DNA of 64,000 nucleotides, taken from contig NZ_JACHEF010000006.1 of NCBI RefSeq assembly GCF_014207355.1, forward strand, positions 392,282-456,281, written 5' to 3'. Numbering within the stretch: position 1 is the stretch's first letter; every line of letters begins with the position of its first letter. Below are positions 6,680 through 16,420 of the stretch, piece after piece. Position numbers and translations under genes: made by a program. Below the pieces are notes generated by a model that searched no databases, was not told the DNA's origin, and worked only from the letters and a program-made list of their open reading frames with translations. Source of the DNA: Mesorhizobium sangaii (GTDB lineage: Bacteria; Pseudomonadota; Alphaproteobacteria; Rhizobiales; Rhizobiaceae).

Positions 6680-8692
6680 ATGCGTTTGCGCACGGGGGTG
6701 GCACGTATCGTGATGGGGCGAGGATTGACCGGCCGAAGATCTTTTGGGCACGCAGGGTTGGTGCTGCTCGTGGCCGGCCTTTGTGTGGGGGCAGCCTCTA
6801 TGCTGCTGTCGCAACTGGATCCCGGCACCGAGGCGCTGAAATTCTGCCTGCGGATATCGGTGGCGGTGACGGCGAGTGCGCTTTGCCTCGCCGCCCTGTT
6901 CAACGGCCGGATCAGCAAGGACCGCCGGCAGATCGCCGAGAGCGAGCAGCGCTTCCGCCGCGCCATGGAGGATTCGGCGATCGGTATCGCCGTTGTCGGC
7001 CTCGACGGGCGCATTCTCCAGACCAATCCGGCCTTTGCCGCAATGCTCGGCTACAGCCGCGAGGAGATCGAGGCGCTGACCTTCTTCCAGATCACGCATC
7101 CCGACGATATCCAGATCGGCCGGGAAACGATGGCCGGTCTGAAAGCGGGCACGGTCAATTCCTTCCACTTCGAGAAACGCTATCTCAGGAAGGATGGCAC
7201 ACCCGTCTGGGCGCATCTTGCGGGCTCCGTCATCCGCGACGAAAGGAGCGGCCGTCCGCTCTATCTCGTCTCGCAGATCGAGGACATCGACGCGCGCAAG
7301 CAGGCCGAGGCGCGCATTGCCGAAGCGGAAACGCGCTGGAATTTCGCGCTTGCCGGCGCCGGCCAGGGCGTCTGGGATCTCGACATGCGCAAGGGCGGGA
7401 CGACGTACTCCGAGACCTGGGGCAAGATGCTGGGCTTTGAGGATGGCGAGCTCGACGGCGATCCCAACCGCTGGCTGACGATGATCCATCCCGACGATCG
7501 CGAGACCGTCGCCGAGGCGGATCGCGCCCATCTCGACGGCAACACGCCCTACTTCGAAGCCGAATTCAGGATGCGCCACAGGGATGGCCACTGGATATGG
7601 ATCCTCGACCGCGGCAAGGCCATCGAGCGTGACGAGGAGGGGCGGCTGGTCAGGGCCATCGGCAGCTTGACCGACATCACCCGGCGCAAGGAGGCGGAAG
7701 CACGCCTCACCGTATCGGCGGCGATGCTGGCCGATGAGAAAGAGCGGCTGAGGGTGACGCTGCAGTCGATCGGCGATGCAGTCATCTGCACCGATGCCGC
7801 AAACCGCGTCACCTTCATGAACCCGGTTGCTGAAAAGCTGACCGGGGTTGCCGGCGGCGAGGCCCTCGGCAAGATGCTTGGCCACGTCTACTGGGCGGTC
7901 GACGAGGAGACGGGGCACAGAATCGGCGTCACCCGGCCGGCCATCGGCGGCCAGGCGCCCGCCGACCAGAACAGCCGCGCCGTCCTGATCCGGCGCGACG
8001 ACACGCGCTGCAGCATCCGCCAGGTAGTGTCGCCGATCATCAACGAGCGAAACGAATTCTGCGGACTGGTCATCGTCTTCCAGGACTTCACCGATGCGCG
8101 CGCGCTGCAGCGTCAGCTTGCCCATGCGGCCGCGCATGACGCACTGACCGGCCTTGCCAATCGCTCGAGCTTCATCCGCGCCATGGAGGACCTGGTCGAT
8201 CAGGCGCGCAAGGAAGGCACCTCGGGCAAAGGCAGCGGACATCAGTTCATGTTCATTGACCTCGACCATTTCAAACTGGTCAACGACACCGGCGGCCACG
8301 CGGCCGGCGATGCCTTGCTCAAGCGGGTTGCCGAGGCAATTCGCGGCGTGCTTGGTCCAGAGGACATGGTCGCGCGGCTGGGCGGCGACGAATTCGCAGT
8401 CATCCTGAAATCGGGTTCAGCTGCCGGCGCCAAGATCGCGGCGCGATCCATCATCGATGCGATACGCGGCCTGGACTTCGCCTGGGACGGCCGTCCTCAC
8501 GTGATCGGCGCCAGCATCGGCTTGGCTGCGATCGGTGCCAGTTGCGGCGAAGTCGACGAGATCATCGCCAGGGCCGACGCCGCTTGCTATGCGGCCAAGG
8601 CGGCCGGCCGCGGCTGCGTATCCGTAGCGCCGGACGGCGACGTCATGGACGACAGGATGGAACCGCCCGAGCCGCTGGCCGCGGCCTCCTGA
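6680..8692 (+). CDS. membrane PAS-GGDEF protein (putative diguanylate cyclase)
   Basis: 670 aa. Two hydrophobic segments lie near residues 24-43 and 56-72, then three PAS/PAC units (about 90-205, 215-335, 350-470) with FxxITHPDD and MIHPDDR signatures, then a C-terminal GGDEF domain (about 485-645) with HDALTGLANR, FMFIDLDHFKLVND and an intact RLGGDEF near residue 568. It should make cyclic di-GMP at the inner membrane in response to a PAS-sensed signal. The allosteric I-site (RxxD five residues before GGDEF) is replaced by GPED, so product inhibition may be lost. No EAL domain follows. ATG 6680 and ATG 6713 are both possible starts. Confidence 0.88.
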   Translation: MRLRTGVARIVMGRGLTGRRSFGHAGLVLLVAGLCVGAASMLLSQLDPGTEALKFCLRISVAVTASALCLAALFNGRISKDRRQIAESEQRFRRAMEDSAIGIAVVGLDGRILQTNPAFAAMLGYSREEIEALTFFQITHPDDIQIGRETMAGLKAGTVNSFHFEKRYLRKDGTPVWAHLAGSVIRDERSGRPLYLVSQIEDIDARKQAEARIAEAETRWNFALAGAGQGVWDLDMRKGGTTYSETWGKMLGFEDGELDGDPNRWLTMIHPDDRETVAEADRAHLDGNTPYFEAEFRMRHRDGHWIWILDRGKAIERDEEGRLVRAIGSLTDITRRKEAEARLTVSAAMLADEKERLRVTLQSIGDAVICTDAANRVTFMNPVAEKLTGVAGGEALGKMLGHVYWAVDEETGHRIGVTRPAIGGQAPADQNSRAVLIRRDDTRCSIRQVVSPIINERNEFCGLVIVFQDFTDARALQRQLAHAAAHDALTGLANRSSFIRAMEDLVDQARKEGTSGKGSGHQFMFIDLDHFKLVNDTGGHAAGDALLKRVAEAIRGVLGPEDMVARLGGDEFAVILKSGSAAGAKIAARSIIDAIRGLDFAWDGRPHVIGASIGLAAIGASCGEVDEIIARADAACYAAKAAGRGCVSVAPDGDVMDDRMEPPEPLAAAS

Positions 8693-8718
8693 TCCCGGCC
8701 GATCAGCCTCAGACCTGA

Positions 8719-9597
<879 letters not shown>

Positions 9598-9615
9598 TAC
9601 ACCGATCCCGTCAAA

Positions 9616-9640
9616 AGGCCTTTGCGGCCTGCTTTTTTGT
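9616..9640. terminator. short bidirectional terminator-like hairpin between etfA and hbd
   Basis: AGGCC (9616-9620) and GGCCT (9626-9630) flank a 5-nt loop. The plus strand continues GCTTTTTTG and the minus strand continues TTTTG. Only five base pairs, so it may be a weak attenuator ahead of the dehydrogenase gene. Confidence 0.45.
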
Positions 9641-9654
9641 GCGGTGCAAACTAA

Positions 9655-9686
9655 AAGGGCGGGGCGACTTCGTCTACCCCACCCTT
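9655..9686 (-). terminator. terminator downstream of etfA
   Basis: AAGGGCGGGG (9655-9664) pairs with CCCCACCCTT (9677-9686); the single odd position becomes G-U on the minus-strand RNA. It is followed on the minus strand by TTAGTTTG and starts about 30 nt after the etfA stop. Confidence 0.55.
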
Positions 9687-9715
9687 CACTATTTAATACG
9701 CTTTGGCAGAGAGCG

Positions 9716-10645
9716 TCAAAGCGCCTTTTGCAGTTCCGGCAGGATGACGAAGAGGTCGCCGACGAGGCCGTAGTCGGCGACCTGGAAAATCGGTGCCTCC
9801 TCGTCCTTGTTGATGGCGACGATGACCTTCGAATCCTTCATGCCGGCGAGGTGCTGGATGGCGCCGGAGATGCCCACCGCAATGTAGAGATCGGGGGCGA
9901 CGACCTTGCCGGTCTGGCCGACCTGCCAGTCGTTGGGCGCATAGCCGGCGTCCACCGCGGCGCGCGACGCGCCGACGGCGGCACCAAGCTTGTCGGCGAC
10001 CGGCAGGATGACTTCCTGGAACTTCTCCGAAGAGCCCAGCGCGCGACCACCCGAGATGATGATCTTGGCCGAAGTCAGTTCCGGACGGTCGGTCTCCGAG
10101 AGCTTGTTCTCGACGAAAGTGGAGAGGCCGGGGTTGGCCGCCGCCTTGACGGTCTCGACAGCGGCCGATCCGCCCTCGGGGGCTGCCTGGAAGGAGGCGG
10201 TGCGGACAGTGATCACCTTCTTGGCGTCGGTCGACTGCACCGTCTGGATGGCGTTGCCGGCATAGATCGGCCGCTTGAAGGTATCGGGCGAGACGACCTC
10301 GATGATCTCGGAGACCTGCGCGACATCGAGCAGGGCCGCAACGCGCGGCGCGACATTCTTGCCCGACGAGGTCGCCGGCGCGATGATGGTGTCGTAGCCG
10401 CCCGCGAGCGACACAACGAGTGCCGCCGTCGGTTCGGCGAGGCGCTCGGCAAGCTCGTCGGCCTCGGCCAGCAGTACTTTGCTCACGCCCTTCAGCTTGG
10501 CGGCGGCATCGGCTGCACCCTTGGCGCCCTTGCCGGCAACCAGCACATGCACGTCCGAACCGATCTGCAGGGCCGCGGAAAGCGCCTTGGCGGTCTGGTC
10601 GGAAAGGGTGGCGTTGTCGTGTTCAGCAATCAGAAGAATAGCCAT
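9716..10645 (-). CDS. etfA: electron transfer flavoprotein subunit alpha
   Basis: 309 aa. The N-terminal half is an ETF fold (MAILLIAEHDNATL). The C-terminal FAD-binding half has SGGRALGSSEKF near 203, the GRAVVDAGYAPND-like segment (AAVDAGYAPNDWQVGQTGK) and YIAVGISGAIQHLAGM near 265, the classic ETF-alpha signature. With EtfB it carries electrons from acyl-CoA dehydrogenases to ETF-ubiquinone oxidoreductase. It lies 23 bp after etfB in one operon. Confidence 0.95.
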   Translation of the reverse strand: MAILLIAEHDNATLSDQTAKALSAALQIGSDVHVLVAGKGAKGAADAAAKLKGVSKVLLAEADELAERLAEPTAALVVSLAGGYDTIIAPATSSGKNVAPRVAALLDVAQVSEIIEVVSPDTFKRPIYAGNAIQTVQSTDAKKVITVRTASFQAAPEGGSAAVETVKAAANPGLSTFVENKLSETDRPELTSAKIIISGGRALGSSEKFQEVILPVADKLGAAVGASRAAVDAGYAPNDWQVGQTGKVVAPDLYIAVGISGAIQHLAGMKDSKVIVAINKDEEAPIFQVADYGLVGDLFVILPELQKAL

Positions 10646-10668
10646 TTTCGTGTTCCTTTCCCGATCGC

Positions 10669-11418
10669 TTACAAAACGCCGGCTTCGTTCTTGAGCTTGT
10701 CGACCAGTTCGGCGACGCTCTTGACCTTGACGCCTGCCTTGCGGCCGCTCGGCTCCTCGGTCTTGATGACCTTCAGCCGCGGCTTGACGTCGGCGCCGTA
10801 GTCGGCCGGGGTCTTTTCGTCGAGCTGCTTCTTCTTGGCCTTCATGATGTTGGGCAGCGAGGCATAGCGCGGCTGGTTGAGGCGAAGGTCGGCGGTCACG
10901 ATCGCCGGCATTTTCAGCTCCACCGTCTGCAGGCCGCCGTCGACTTCGCGCGTCACCTTGGCCTTGTCGCCGTCGAGCACCACCTTGGAGGCGAAGGTGC
11001 CCTGCGCCCAGCCAAGCAGGGCCGCCAGCATCTGGCCGGTCTGGTTGGAATCGTCGTCGATCGCCTGCTTGCCGAGGATGACGAGGCCGGGCTGTTCGGC
11101 GTCGACGACGCCCTTCAGCACCTTGGCGACGCCGAGTGGCTCGGTCTGTTCGTCGGTCTTGACCAGGATGGCGCGGTCGGCACCCATGGCAAGCGCGGTG
11201 CGCAAGGTTTCCTGCGCCTGCTGCGGGCCGATCGAAACGACGATGATCTCTTCGGCCTTGCCGGCCTCCTTCAGCCGGATCGCCTCTTCAACCGCGATCT
11301 CGTCGAACGGGTTCATCGCCATCTTGACGTTGGCGAGTTCCACCGCCGAACCATCAGCCTTCACGCGAACCTTGACGTTCGCATCCACAACCCGCTTTAC
11401 GGGCACAAGGATCTTCAT
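10669..11418 (-). CDS. etfB: electron transfer flavoprotein subunit beta
   Basis: 249 aa, the standard length. It begins MKILVPVKRVVDANVKVRV. The ETF-beta signature region covers VELKMPAIVTADLRLNQPRY near 167-186, and the AMP-binding part has GKQAIDDDSNQTGQMLAALL near 120-140. It is the first gene of the etfBA transcript; the preceding 180 bp (11419-11598) hold its promoter, in which no strong consensus was seen. Upstream on the same strand lie rhomboid, pduO and DUF2909 genes. Confidence 0.95.
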   Translation of the reverse strand: MKILVPVKRVVDANVKVRVKADGSAVELANVKMAMNPFDEIAVEEAIRLKEAGKAEEIIVVSIGPQQAQETLRTALAMGADRAILVKTDEQTEPLGVAKVLKGVVDAEQPGLVILGKQAIDDDSNQTGQMLAALLGWAQGTFASKVVLDGDKAKVTREVDGGLQTVELKMPAIVTADLRLNQPRYASLPNIMKAKKKQLDEKTPADYGADVKPRLKVIKTEEPSGRKAGVKVKSVAELVDKLKNEAGVL

Positions 11419-11598
11419 TGCCTGTCACCTCTTCAAGATAATTAGGCGCGCTATAACAGCCTGCGCCCTTTCTGAGTTGTCGAAAGCCGACATTCCGGAT
11501 GGAAATTCTGGTCTTTGACCGCCTTAGGCTGCGACGGAGACGTTTCCGTAGTTGCGGCAACCCTGCACGTCAATACGCTGCAAGCCGCTCAAATCGGT

Positions 11599-12399
11599 TC
11601 AGTCCGGACTGGAAGCGTTTCCTCGCCCCCAGCGCGGCGTTGCGGCAGGCGGGTCGGGGGTCACCGGTTCGGCCGCAACGGCAGGCTGGTCAGCGGGAGC
11701 GACAGCGACATCCTCGTCGGGGCCGGCAAACAGCGGCACGCCGCGGCTGCGCAAGACAAGCACCAGAATGGCGCCGGCGATGATGCCGCCGATGTGGCAG
11801 GCCCATGAAATCTGGTCCTCGCCGCCGGCGGCAAACATCACCACCTGGAACGCCACCCACAGGACCAGCGGGATGAAGGCCGGAATGCGCAGCGGGATGC
11901 GGGCAAAGGCCAGCACCCATACCTTCACGCGAGGATAAAGGATCAGATAGGCGACGACCACGCCGGCGATGGCGCCGGACGCACCGATCAGTGGCACCTG
12001 CGAATCCCAGGCGATGAGGCCCTGGAAGGCGGCTCCGGCGATCGCGCACAACAGGTAGAAGATGAGGTAGCGGACGTGCCCGAGGGCGTCCTCGACATTG
12101 TCGCCGAACACCCACAGGAACAGCATGTTGCCGCCGAGGTGGAAGATGTCGGCATGCAGGAAGGAATAGGTCAGGTAGCTCAGGCTTTCGGGGACGACGA
12201 CAAAGCGAGGATCGAGCTCCGCGGTGTCATGGACAACGGCCGGGATGAAGCCAAGGCCAAGCACGGCGGCATTGGAGAAATTCTCGCCGCCGAGCGCGGT
12301 GGCGAAGTAGACCAGGGCGTTGACCACGATCAACCCGATCGTCACATATTGGAGGCGGATGTGCCGCAGCCTGTTGGTGTCGTAAAGCGGGATGAACAT
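11599..12399 (-). CDS. rhomboid family intramembrane serine protease
   Basis: 266 aa with six to seven membrane helices between residues 17 and 215. The catalytic serine is in GASGAIAG (near 140) and the catalytic histidine in CHIGGIIAG (near 203). The family's LTYSFLHADIFHLGGNMLFLWVFG segment spans about 75-98. The C-terminal ~45 residues are Pro/Ala-rich and probably cytoplasmic. It cleaves transmembrane helices of unknown substrates. It lies 33 bp downstream of pduO on the same strand, inside a block otherwise concerned with ETF and cobalamin. Confidence 0.9.
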   Translation of the reverse strand: MFIPLYDTNRLRHIRLQYVTIGLIVVNALVYFATALGGENFSNAAVLGLGFIPAVVHDTAELDPRFVVVPESLSYLTYSFLHADIFHLGGNMLFLWVFGDNVEDALGHVRYLIFYLLCAIAGAAFQGLIAWDSQVPLIGASGAIAGVVVAYLILYPRVKVWVLAFARIPLRIPAFIPLVLWVAFQVVMFAAGGEDQISWACHIGGIIAGAILVLVLRSRGVPLFAGPDEDVAVAPADQPAVAAEPVTPDPPAATPRWGRGNASSPD

Positions 12400-12432
12400 C
12401 GGTCCCCTGGCCCCCTCGCGCTTTCGGACAGT

Positions 12433-13014
12433 TCAGCGGTTCTTGCCGGGAACCCATAGCACGTCGCCATTTCCATTGTCATTGACCGCCCGGGCGGCGA
12501 CAAACAGGAAATCCGAGACGCGGTTGATGTATTTCAACCCGTCGCGGTTGACGTGCTCGCTGGGGTCCAACGCCAGGGCCACCATCAGCCGTTCGGCCCG
12601 CCGCGCCACGGTGCGGGCGAGATGGAGGGCGGCGGCGGCCGGCGTGCCGCCATTCAGCACGAAGGATCTGAGCGGCTGAAGATCCTTGTTGAGCAGGTCG
12701 ATATCCTTTTCGACCCGGTCGGTCTGCGTGGCGATGATGCGCAGCGGCTCATAGCCGAGCGGCTTGCCGTCATCGGGCACGGCGAGATCGGCGCCGAGGT
12801 CGAAGAGATCGTTCTGGATACGGGAAAGCATGGCGTCGATCGTCGGGTGGGTTGTCGCTGTGTGAACCCGGGCGAGGCCGATGCAGGCATTGGCTTCGTC
12901 GACCGTGCCGTAGGCATCCACCCGCAGATCGGACTTCAGCCGCCGTTCGCCGGTGCCGAGACCGGTGGTGCCATCATCGCCGGTGCGGGTGTAGATCTTG
13001 TTGAGTTTGACCAC
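12433..13014 (-). CDS. pduO: PduO-type cob(I)alamin adenosyltransferase
   Basis: 193 aa. The N-terminal ATP-binding motif is TRTGDDGTTGLGTGERR (residues 9-25) and the family block VDAYGTVDEANACIG follows near 32-46. The C-terminal helices carry RTVARRAERLMVAL and YINRVSDFLFVAAR. It transfers the 5'-deoxyadenosyl group of ATP to cob(I)alamin to make coenzyme B12, needed for example by methylmalonyl-CoA mutase. It is encoded 18 bp after the DUF2909 gene, an arrangement conserved in Rhizobiales. Confidence 0.93.
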   Translation of the reverse strand: MVKLNKIYTRTGDDGTTGLGTGERRLKSDLRVDAYGTVDEANACIGLARVHTATTHPTIDAMLSRIQNDLFDLGADLAVPDDGKPLGYEPLRIIATQTDRVEKDIDLLNKDLQPLRSFVLNGGTPAAAALHLARTVARRAERLMVALALDPSEHVNRDGLKYINRVSDFLFVAARAVNDNGNGDVLWVPGKNR

Positions 13015-13032
13015 ATCGCCTCCCGAACGGCC

Positions 13033-13224
13033 TCACTTGCGGGTGAAATACACCGCCAGCAGGATCAGCGCCAGCGCCACGGCCTGCAGCAGAACACGCG
13101 CCTGCATCAGCTTGTTGGAGGTGACGCCGGACCCGCCACGCATCATGTTGACGAGGCCGCGAACGAGCACGATCACCACGGCGACCATGACCAGAATGGC
13201 GAGGATGTTGAAGACGGTTGCCAT
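13033..13224 (-). CDS. DUF2909-like twin-transmembrane small protein
   Basis: 63 aa with two predicted transmembrane helices (about 5-24 and 43-60) joined by a short basic, Gly/Ser-containing loop (MMRGGSGVTSNK). It matches the small 'twin transmembrane' proteins (DUF2909-like) that precede pduO in many Rhizobiales. Function unknown. The start is supported by the helix beginning right after MATVFN and by close spacing to pduO. Confidence 0.8.
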   Translation of the reverse strand: MATVFNILAILVMVAVVIVLVRGLVNMMRGGSGVTSNKLMQARVLLQAVALALILLAVYFTRK

Positions 13225-13247
13225 GGTGTGTTCCCAGTTCGGTTGGT

Positions 13248-14114
13248 TCAGGCGCGTTTGGCAAGGAAGCGGTAGAGCAGCGATGCAGGCAGGATGCGTT
13301 TGAGAGCCGCGCCGATCTTAGCCGGCACTGTTACCACATAGTGCGGGCGCGGGCGCCGCGACAGAAGCGCATGGCGCAGCGCCGCATGAACCACTTCCGG
13401 CCCCGGCTTCAGTGCCGATTGGCTGCCGCCGGCCCGCAGCCTTGCCAGTTGCGCCTCATAGTCGAGGCGGTGGACCGAATTCTCGTGGTCGATGTTCTCC
13501 AGGAACCATGGCAGCGCATTGCTGGCGATCTTCGACGTTACCGGCCCGGGTTCGATCAGCGAGACATGGATGCCGCTGCCTCGAAGTTCCTGATGCAGGC
13601 ATAGCATCAAACCCTCCAGCGCGTGTTTCGAAGCCGAATAGGCGCCGCGAAAGCGCACCGGCGCGAGGCCGAGGATCGACGAGCAGTGGACGATGCGGCC
13701 ATGGCCCTGGCGGCGCATCACCGGCACCAGCCGCCGGGTCAGGTCGTGCCAGCCGAAGAAATTCGCCTCGAATTGCTGCTTGAGCGCGGCCACCGGCAGG
13801 TCCTCGACGGCGCCGGGTTGCGCGTAGGCGCCGTTGTTGAACAAGGCGTCGAGCCGGCCGCCTGTGCGATCCAGAACCGATGCGACCAGTGCTTCAATGG
13901 ATGCGGCTTGACTGTAGTCGAGATAGAAGGCCTCGATGCCGTCCGCTTCGAGTGCGGCGATGTCCTCCGGCTTGCGTGCCGTCGCGAACACCCGCCAGCC
14001 TTCCGCCTTCAACGCGCGGGCGCAGTGGGCGCCTATTCCCGAAGAGGCGCCGGTGACGATGATCGAGCGCAACGCTTGCGCCGGACTGTTCATGGTTTCG
14101 CCAAGGGTTGCCAT
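13248..14114 (-). CDS. SDR family oxidoreductase
   Basis: 288 aa. The Rossmann fold TGASSGIGAHCARAL begins near residue 20, NNGAY (NNAG equivalent) is near 94, and the catalytic Ser and YSASKHALEG (YxxxK) lie near 140-160. It is a classical NAD(P)-dependent dehydrogenase/reductase of unknown substrate. The ATG at 14114 (MATLGETM) was chosen because AAGGGA lies 8 nt upstream; a TTG-initiated extension to 14153 would run into the leader of the divergent YihY gene. It is first in a minus-strand series ending with hbd. Confidence 0.88.
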   Translation of the reverse strand: MATLGETMNSPAQALRSIIVTGASSGIGAHCARALKAEGWRVFATARKPEDIAALEADGIEAFYLDYSQAASIEALVASVLDRTGGRLDALFNNGAYAQPGAVEDLPVAALKQQFEANFFGWHDLTRRLVPVMRRQGHGRIVHCSSILGLAPVRFRGAYSASKHALEGLMLCLHQELRGSGIHVSLIEPGPVTSKIASNALPWFLENIDHENSVHRLDYEAQLARLRAGGSQSALKPGPEVVHAALRHALLSRRPRPHYVVTVPAKIGAALKRILPASLLYRFLAKRA

Positions 14115-14172
14115 TTGCCGCAATCCCTTCCCATATTCGCGGCGTCGAGACAATCGAAGGGAGCGCGGGTTC

Positions 14173-15024
14173 TTGCTGCGGAATATTGTCGCCCTGCGCC
14201 GCGTGCTCTACGACGCGCTCGGCCATTTCAACACCGATGACGGCTGGGCGATGGCCAGCCATTTGGCGATCACCTCGCTGATGGCGCTGTTTCCATTCCT
14301 GATTTTCGCCACGACGCTAGCGAGCTTCCTCGGTGCGCAGGCATTCTCAGACACGGCGGTGCATCTTGTCTTCGACACCTGGCCCGAGCAGATCGCCAAG
14401 CCGATCGCGCGCGAGGTGCTCAATGTGCTGACCGTCAGGCGCACCGACCTGTTGACCTACGGCGTTTTGCTTGCCGCCTACTTTGCCTCGAACGGCATCG
14501 AGGCGTTGCGCACATCGCTCAACCGCGCCTATCGCGTCTCGGAAACGCGCGGCATCATCTACCGCCGGGTGCAGAGCATCATTTTCGTTCTGATCGCGAC
14601 GGCCGGTTTCCTGGCGATCAGCGTGCTCCTGGTGTTCGCGCCACTGCTGGCGCGGCTCGCCGAAGCCCATATCGAAGGCATCAAGCCCTATATGGGCACG
14701 ATCACGCTATGGCGGTATGTCATCGCCTCGGCAGTCATCGTCGGCGGATTGTTTGCCGTGCATTTCTGGCTGCCGGCGGGCAGGCGCCGCCTGGTCTCGA
14801 TCGTACCGGGCATCATCTTCACGCTGGCGGCATGGCTCGTCGGTTCGACCGTCTTCGCCACCTATCTCGATCACTTCTCGTCTTATGTGACGACCTATGC
14901 CGGCCTCGCCTCGATCATGATCGCGGTGGTCTTCCTCTACATGCTCTCGGCAATCTTCATCCTCGGCGGCGAACTCAATGCCGCAATCAGCCGCTATCTG
15001 GAGGCGCGCGCCCGAGTCGGTTGA
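14173..15024 (+). CDS. YihY/virulence factor BrkB family membrane protein
   Basis: About 283 aa with six transmembrane helices. Family features include the N-terminal FNTDDGWAMASHLAITSLMALFPFL block (amphipathic start plus TM1), the conserved SNGIEALRTSLNRAYRV segment near 112, and the terminal YMLSAIFILGGELNAAI near 260. Once called ribonuclease BN, but these are membrane proteins of uncertain transport function. No ATG is suitably placed; the TTG at 14173 with AAGGGAG about 10 nt upstream was taken as start, so the N-terminus is uncertain. It is divergent from the SDR gene and its 3' end overlaps the convergent EamA reading frame by about 31 bp. Confidence 0.85.
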   Translation: MLRNIVALRRVLYDALGHFNTDDGWAMASHLAITSLMALFPFLIFATTLASFLGAQAFSDTAVHLVFDTWPEQIAKPIAREVLNVLTVRRTDLLTYGVLLAAYFASNGIEALRTSLNRAYRVSETRGIIYRRVQSIIFVLIATAGFLAISVLLVFAPLLARLAEAHIEGIKPYMGTITLWRYVIASAVIVGGLFAVHFWLPAGRRRLVSIVPGIIFTLAAWLVGSTVFATYLDHFSSYVTTYAGLASIMIAVVFLYMLSAIFILGGELNAAISRYLEARARVG

Positions 15025-15907
15025 TTGACGGACTGAGGCTTGGCCGGTCGTGCCGTTGCCAGGCCAACGCCGAATGTCGTGATCGCCATGCCGACAATCT
15101 GCAGCGCGTTGAGCTGCTCGTCGAACAAGGCCCAGGCGATGAGGCCGTAACCGCCGGTACCAGGTAGAACAGCGAGGCCACTTTCGACATCTCGCCGTCG
15201 CGGATCATCACCATCAGCAGGAAGATGGCGCCGAGCGACAGCACCAGCACCAGCCAGGCCATGGCGAAGATCAATTCGCCGTTGATGACGACGGTGCGTG
15301 TTTCGAAGGCGAGCGAAGCCAGGATCATCAAAGAGGCGCCGCCGACATATTGCCACATGGTCGCCGCGACGAGGTCGCCGCCAGAGGCAAAACGCTTCTG
15401 CCAGATAGTGCCGGCGCTCATGCCGAGCACCGAGACAAGCGAGGCGATCAACGTCGCCGCCGTCACGCCTCCGCCAAGCGCGCCCAGCTTCGGCCATAGC
15501 ACGATGACGATGCCGATGAGGCCGATGCCAAGCCCGGCCCAGTGACGCGGCAGGATCGCCTCGCCGAGAAACTTGCCGGCAAGCACGGCCGTGATCAGCG
15601 GCTGCAGGCCGACGATGAGGGCCGAAAAGCCGGCCGGCATGCCCCTGTGGATGGCCCAGAAGACGGCGCCGAGGTAGACGCCGTGCATCAGGATGCCAGC
15701 GCCGGTGGCGTGCAGCGCTTCAGTGCGGGTGGCTCTCTTCGACCCCAGCACGAGCATCAGGACGGCCAGCAGGATGGCAGCCAGCACGAAACGCGCGGCA
15801 AGAAAGGTGAACGGCTCGGCCCATGGCATGGCGTAGCGCGCGCCGATGAAGCCGGTTGCCCACAGGACAACGAAGGTGGCGGGAATGAACCGCTTGATGC
15901 TTTGCAT
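14994..15907 (-). pseudogene. DMT (EamA) family transporter gene with a one-base frameshift
   Basis: From the ATG at 15907 (MQSIKRFIPATFVVLWATGF) the frame encodes about 255 residues with eight or nine membrane helices of the EamA/RhaT fold (FIGARYAMPW motif near 21; second EamA repeat from about 148). After LFYLVPAVTA the frame loses similarity. Shifting by one base restores LIAWALFDEQLNALQIVGM, the expected last helix, ending at 14994. One C is missing after position 15143, in what should be GCCCTC. Either the gene is newly inactivated or this is a sequencing error. If uncorrected, the product would carry an aberrant tail ending at 14987. An amino-acid or metabolite exporter is the usual role. 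Confidence 0.8.
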
Positions 15908-16062
15908 GTTCGGGAGACCGCCGCCCTGGGGAGAGTTGATCGTGGCGCTGCTCTAATGCGGTTCAAGCCGGCGCGCAAAACGAAACGATTGATCCATACA
16001 TCACCGGAATTCAATCGACGGCGAATTCGGCTCAGTTTGAAATTTCGGGGACTGATTTTTTG

Positions 16063-16281
16063 CTACCAGCTGCACCCCGGCCATTTGATAAGCGGGCTGT
16101 GCCCATAGACAGCTTCCCTATCGTCACATGATTTGACCACCGACCATACCGGATCGCCGTTGTCGTCGGTCTCGTTGTTCACCATGACCGAAACGATATG
16201 GTCCGGGTATCTGGCGCCCTCGATTGCCGTCAGGCTGTCGCGAACGCGCGCCTTTTCTTCGTCAGTCAGATGTCGCTTCAT
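16063..16281 (-). CDS. small hypothetical protein
   Basis: 72 aa, mostly charged (MKRHLTDEEKARVRDSLTAIEG...). The ATG at 16281 is preceded by GGAGG at a 5-nt spacing on the minus strand, which argues for real translation; a GTG at 16293 is a less likely start. No membrane segment, signal peptide or known domain is recognised. It looks like a compact soluble protein with a C-terminal tryptophan/cysteine cluster (KWPGCSW). It stands alone between the EamA gene and gluQ. Confidence 0.55.
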   Translation of the reverse strand: MKRHLTDEEKARVRDSLTAIEGARYPDHIVSVMVNNETDDNGDPVWSVVKSCDDREAVYGHSPLIKWPGCSW

Positions 16282-16420
16282 GGAAGCCTCCACCGCTTGG
16301 CGGCAAGCATACAGAAATTTTGACCGTCACGCGACAGTCGGTTGATGGCGGTTGACGACGGGACAAACTTCAAACCGACGTGACCCGAATTCGCCACGCG
16401 GTTTCTCTGCCTCGCCAGGC

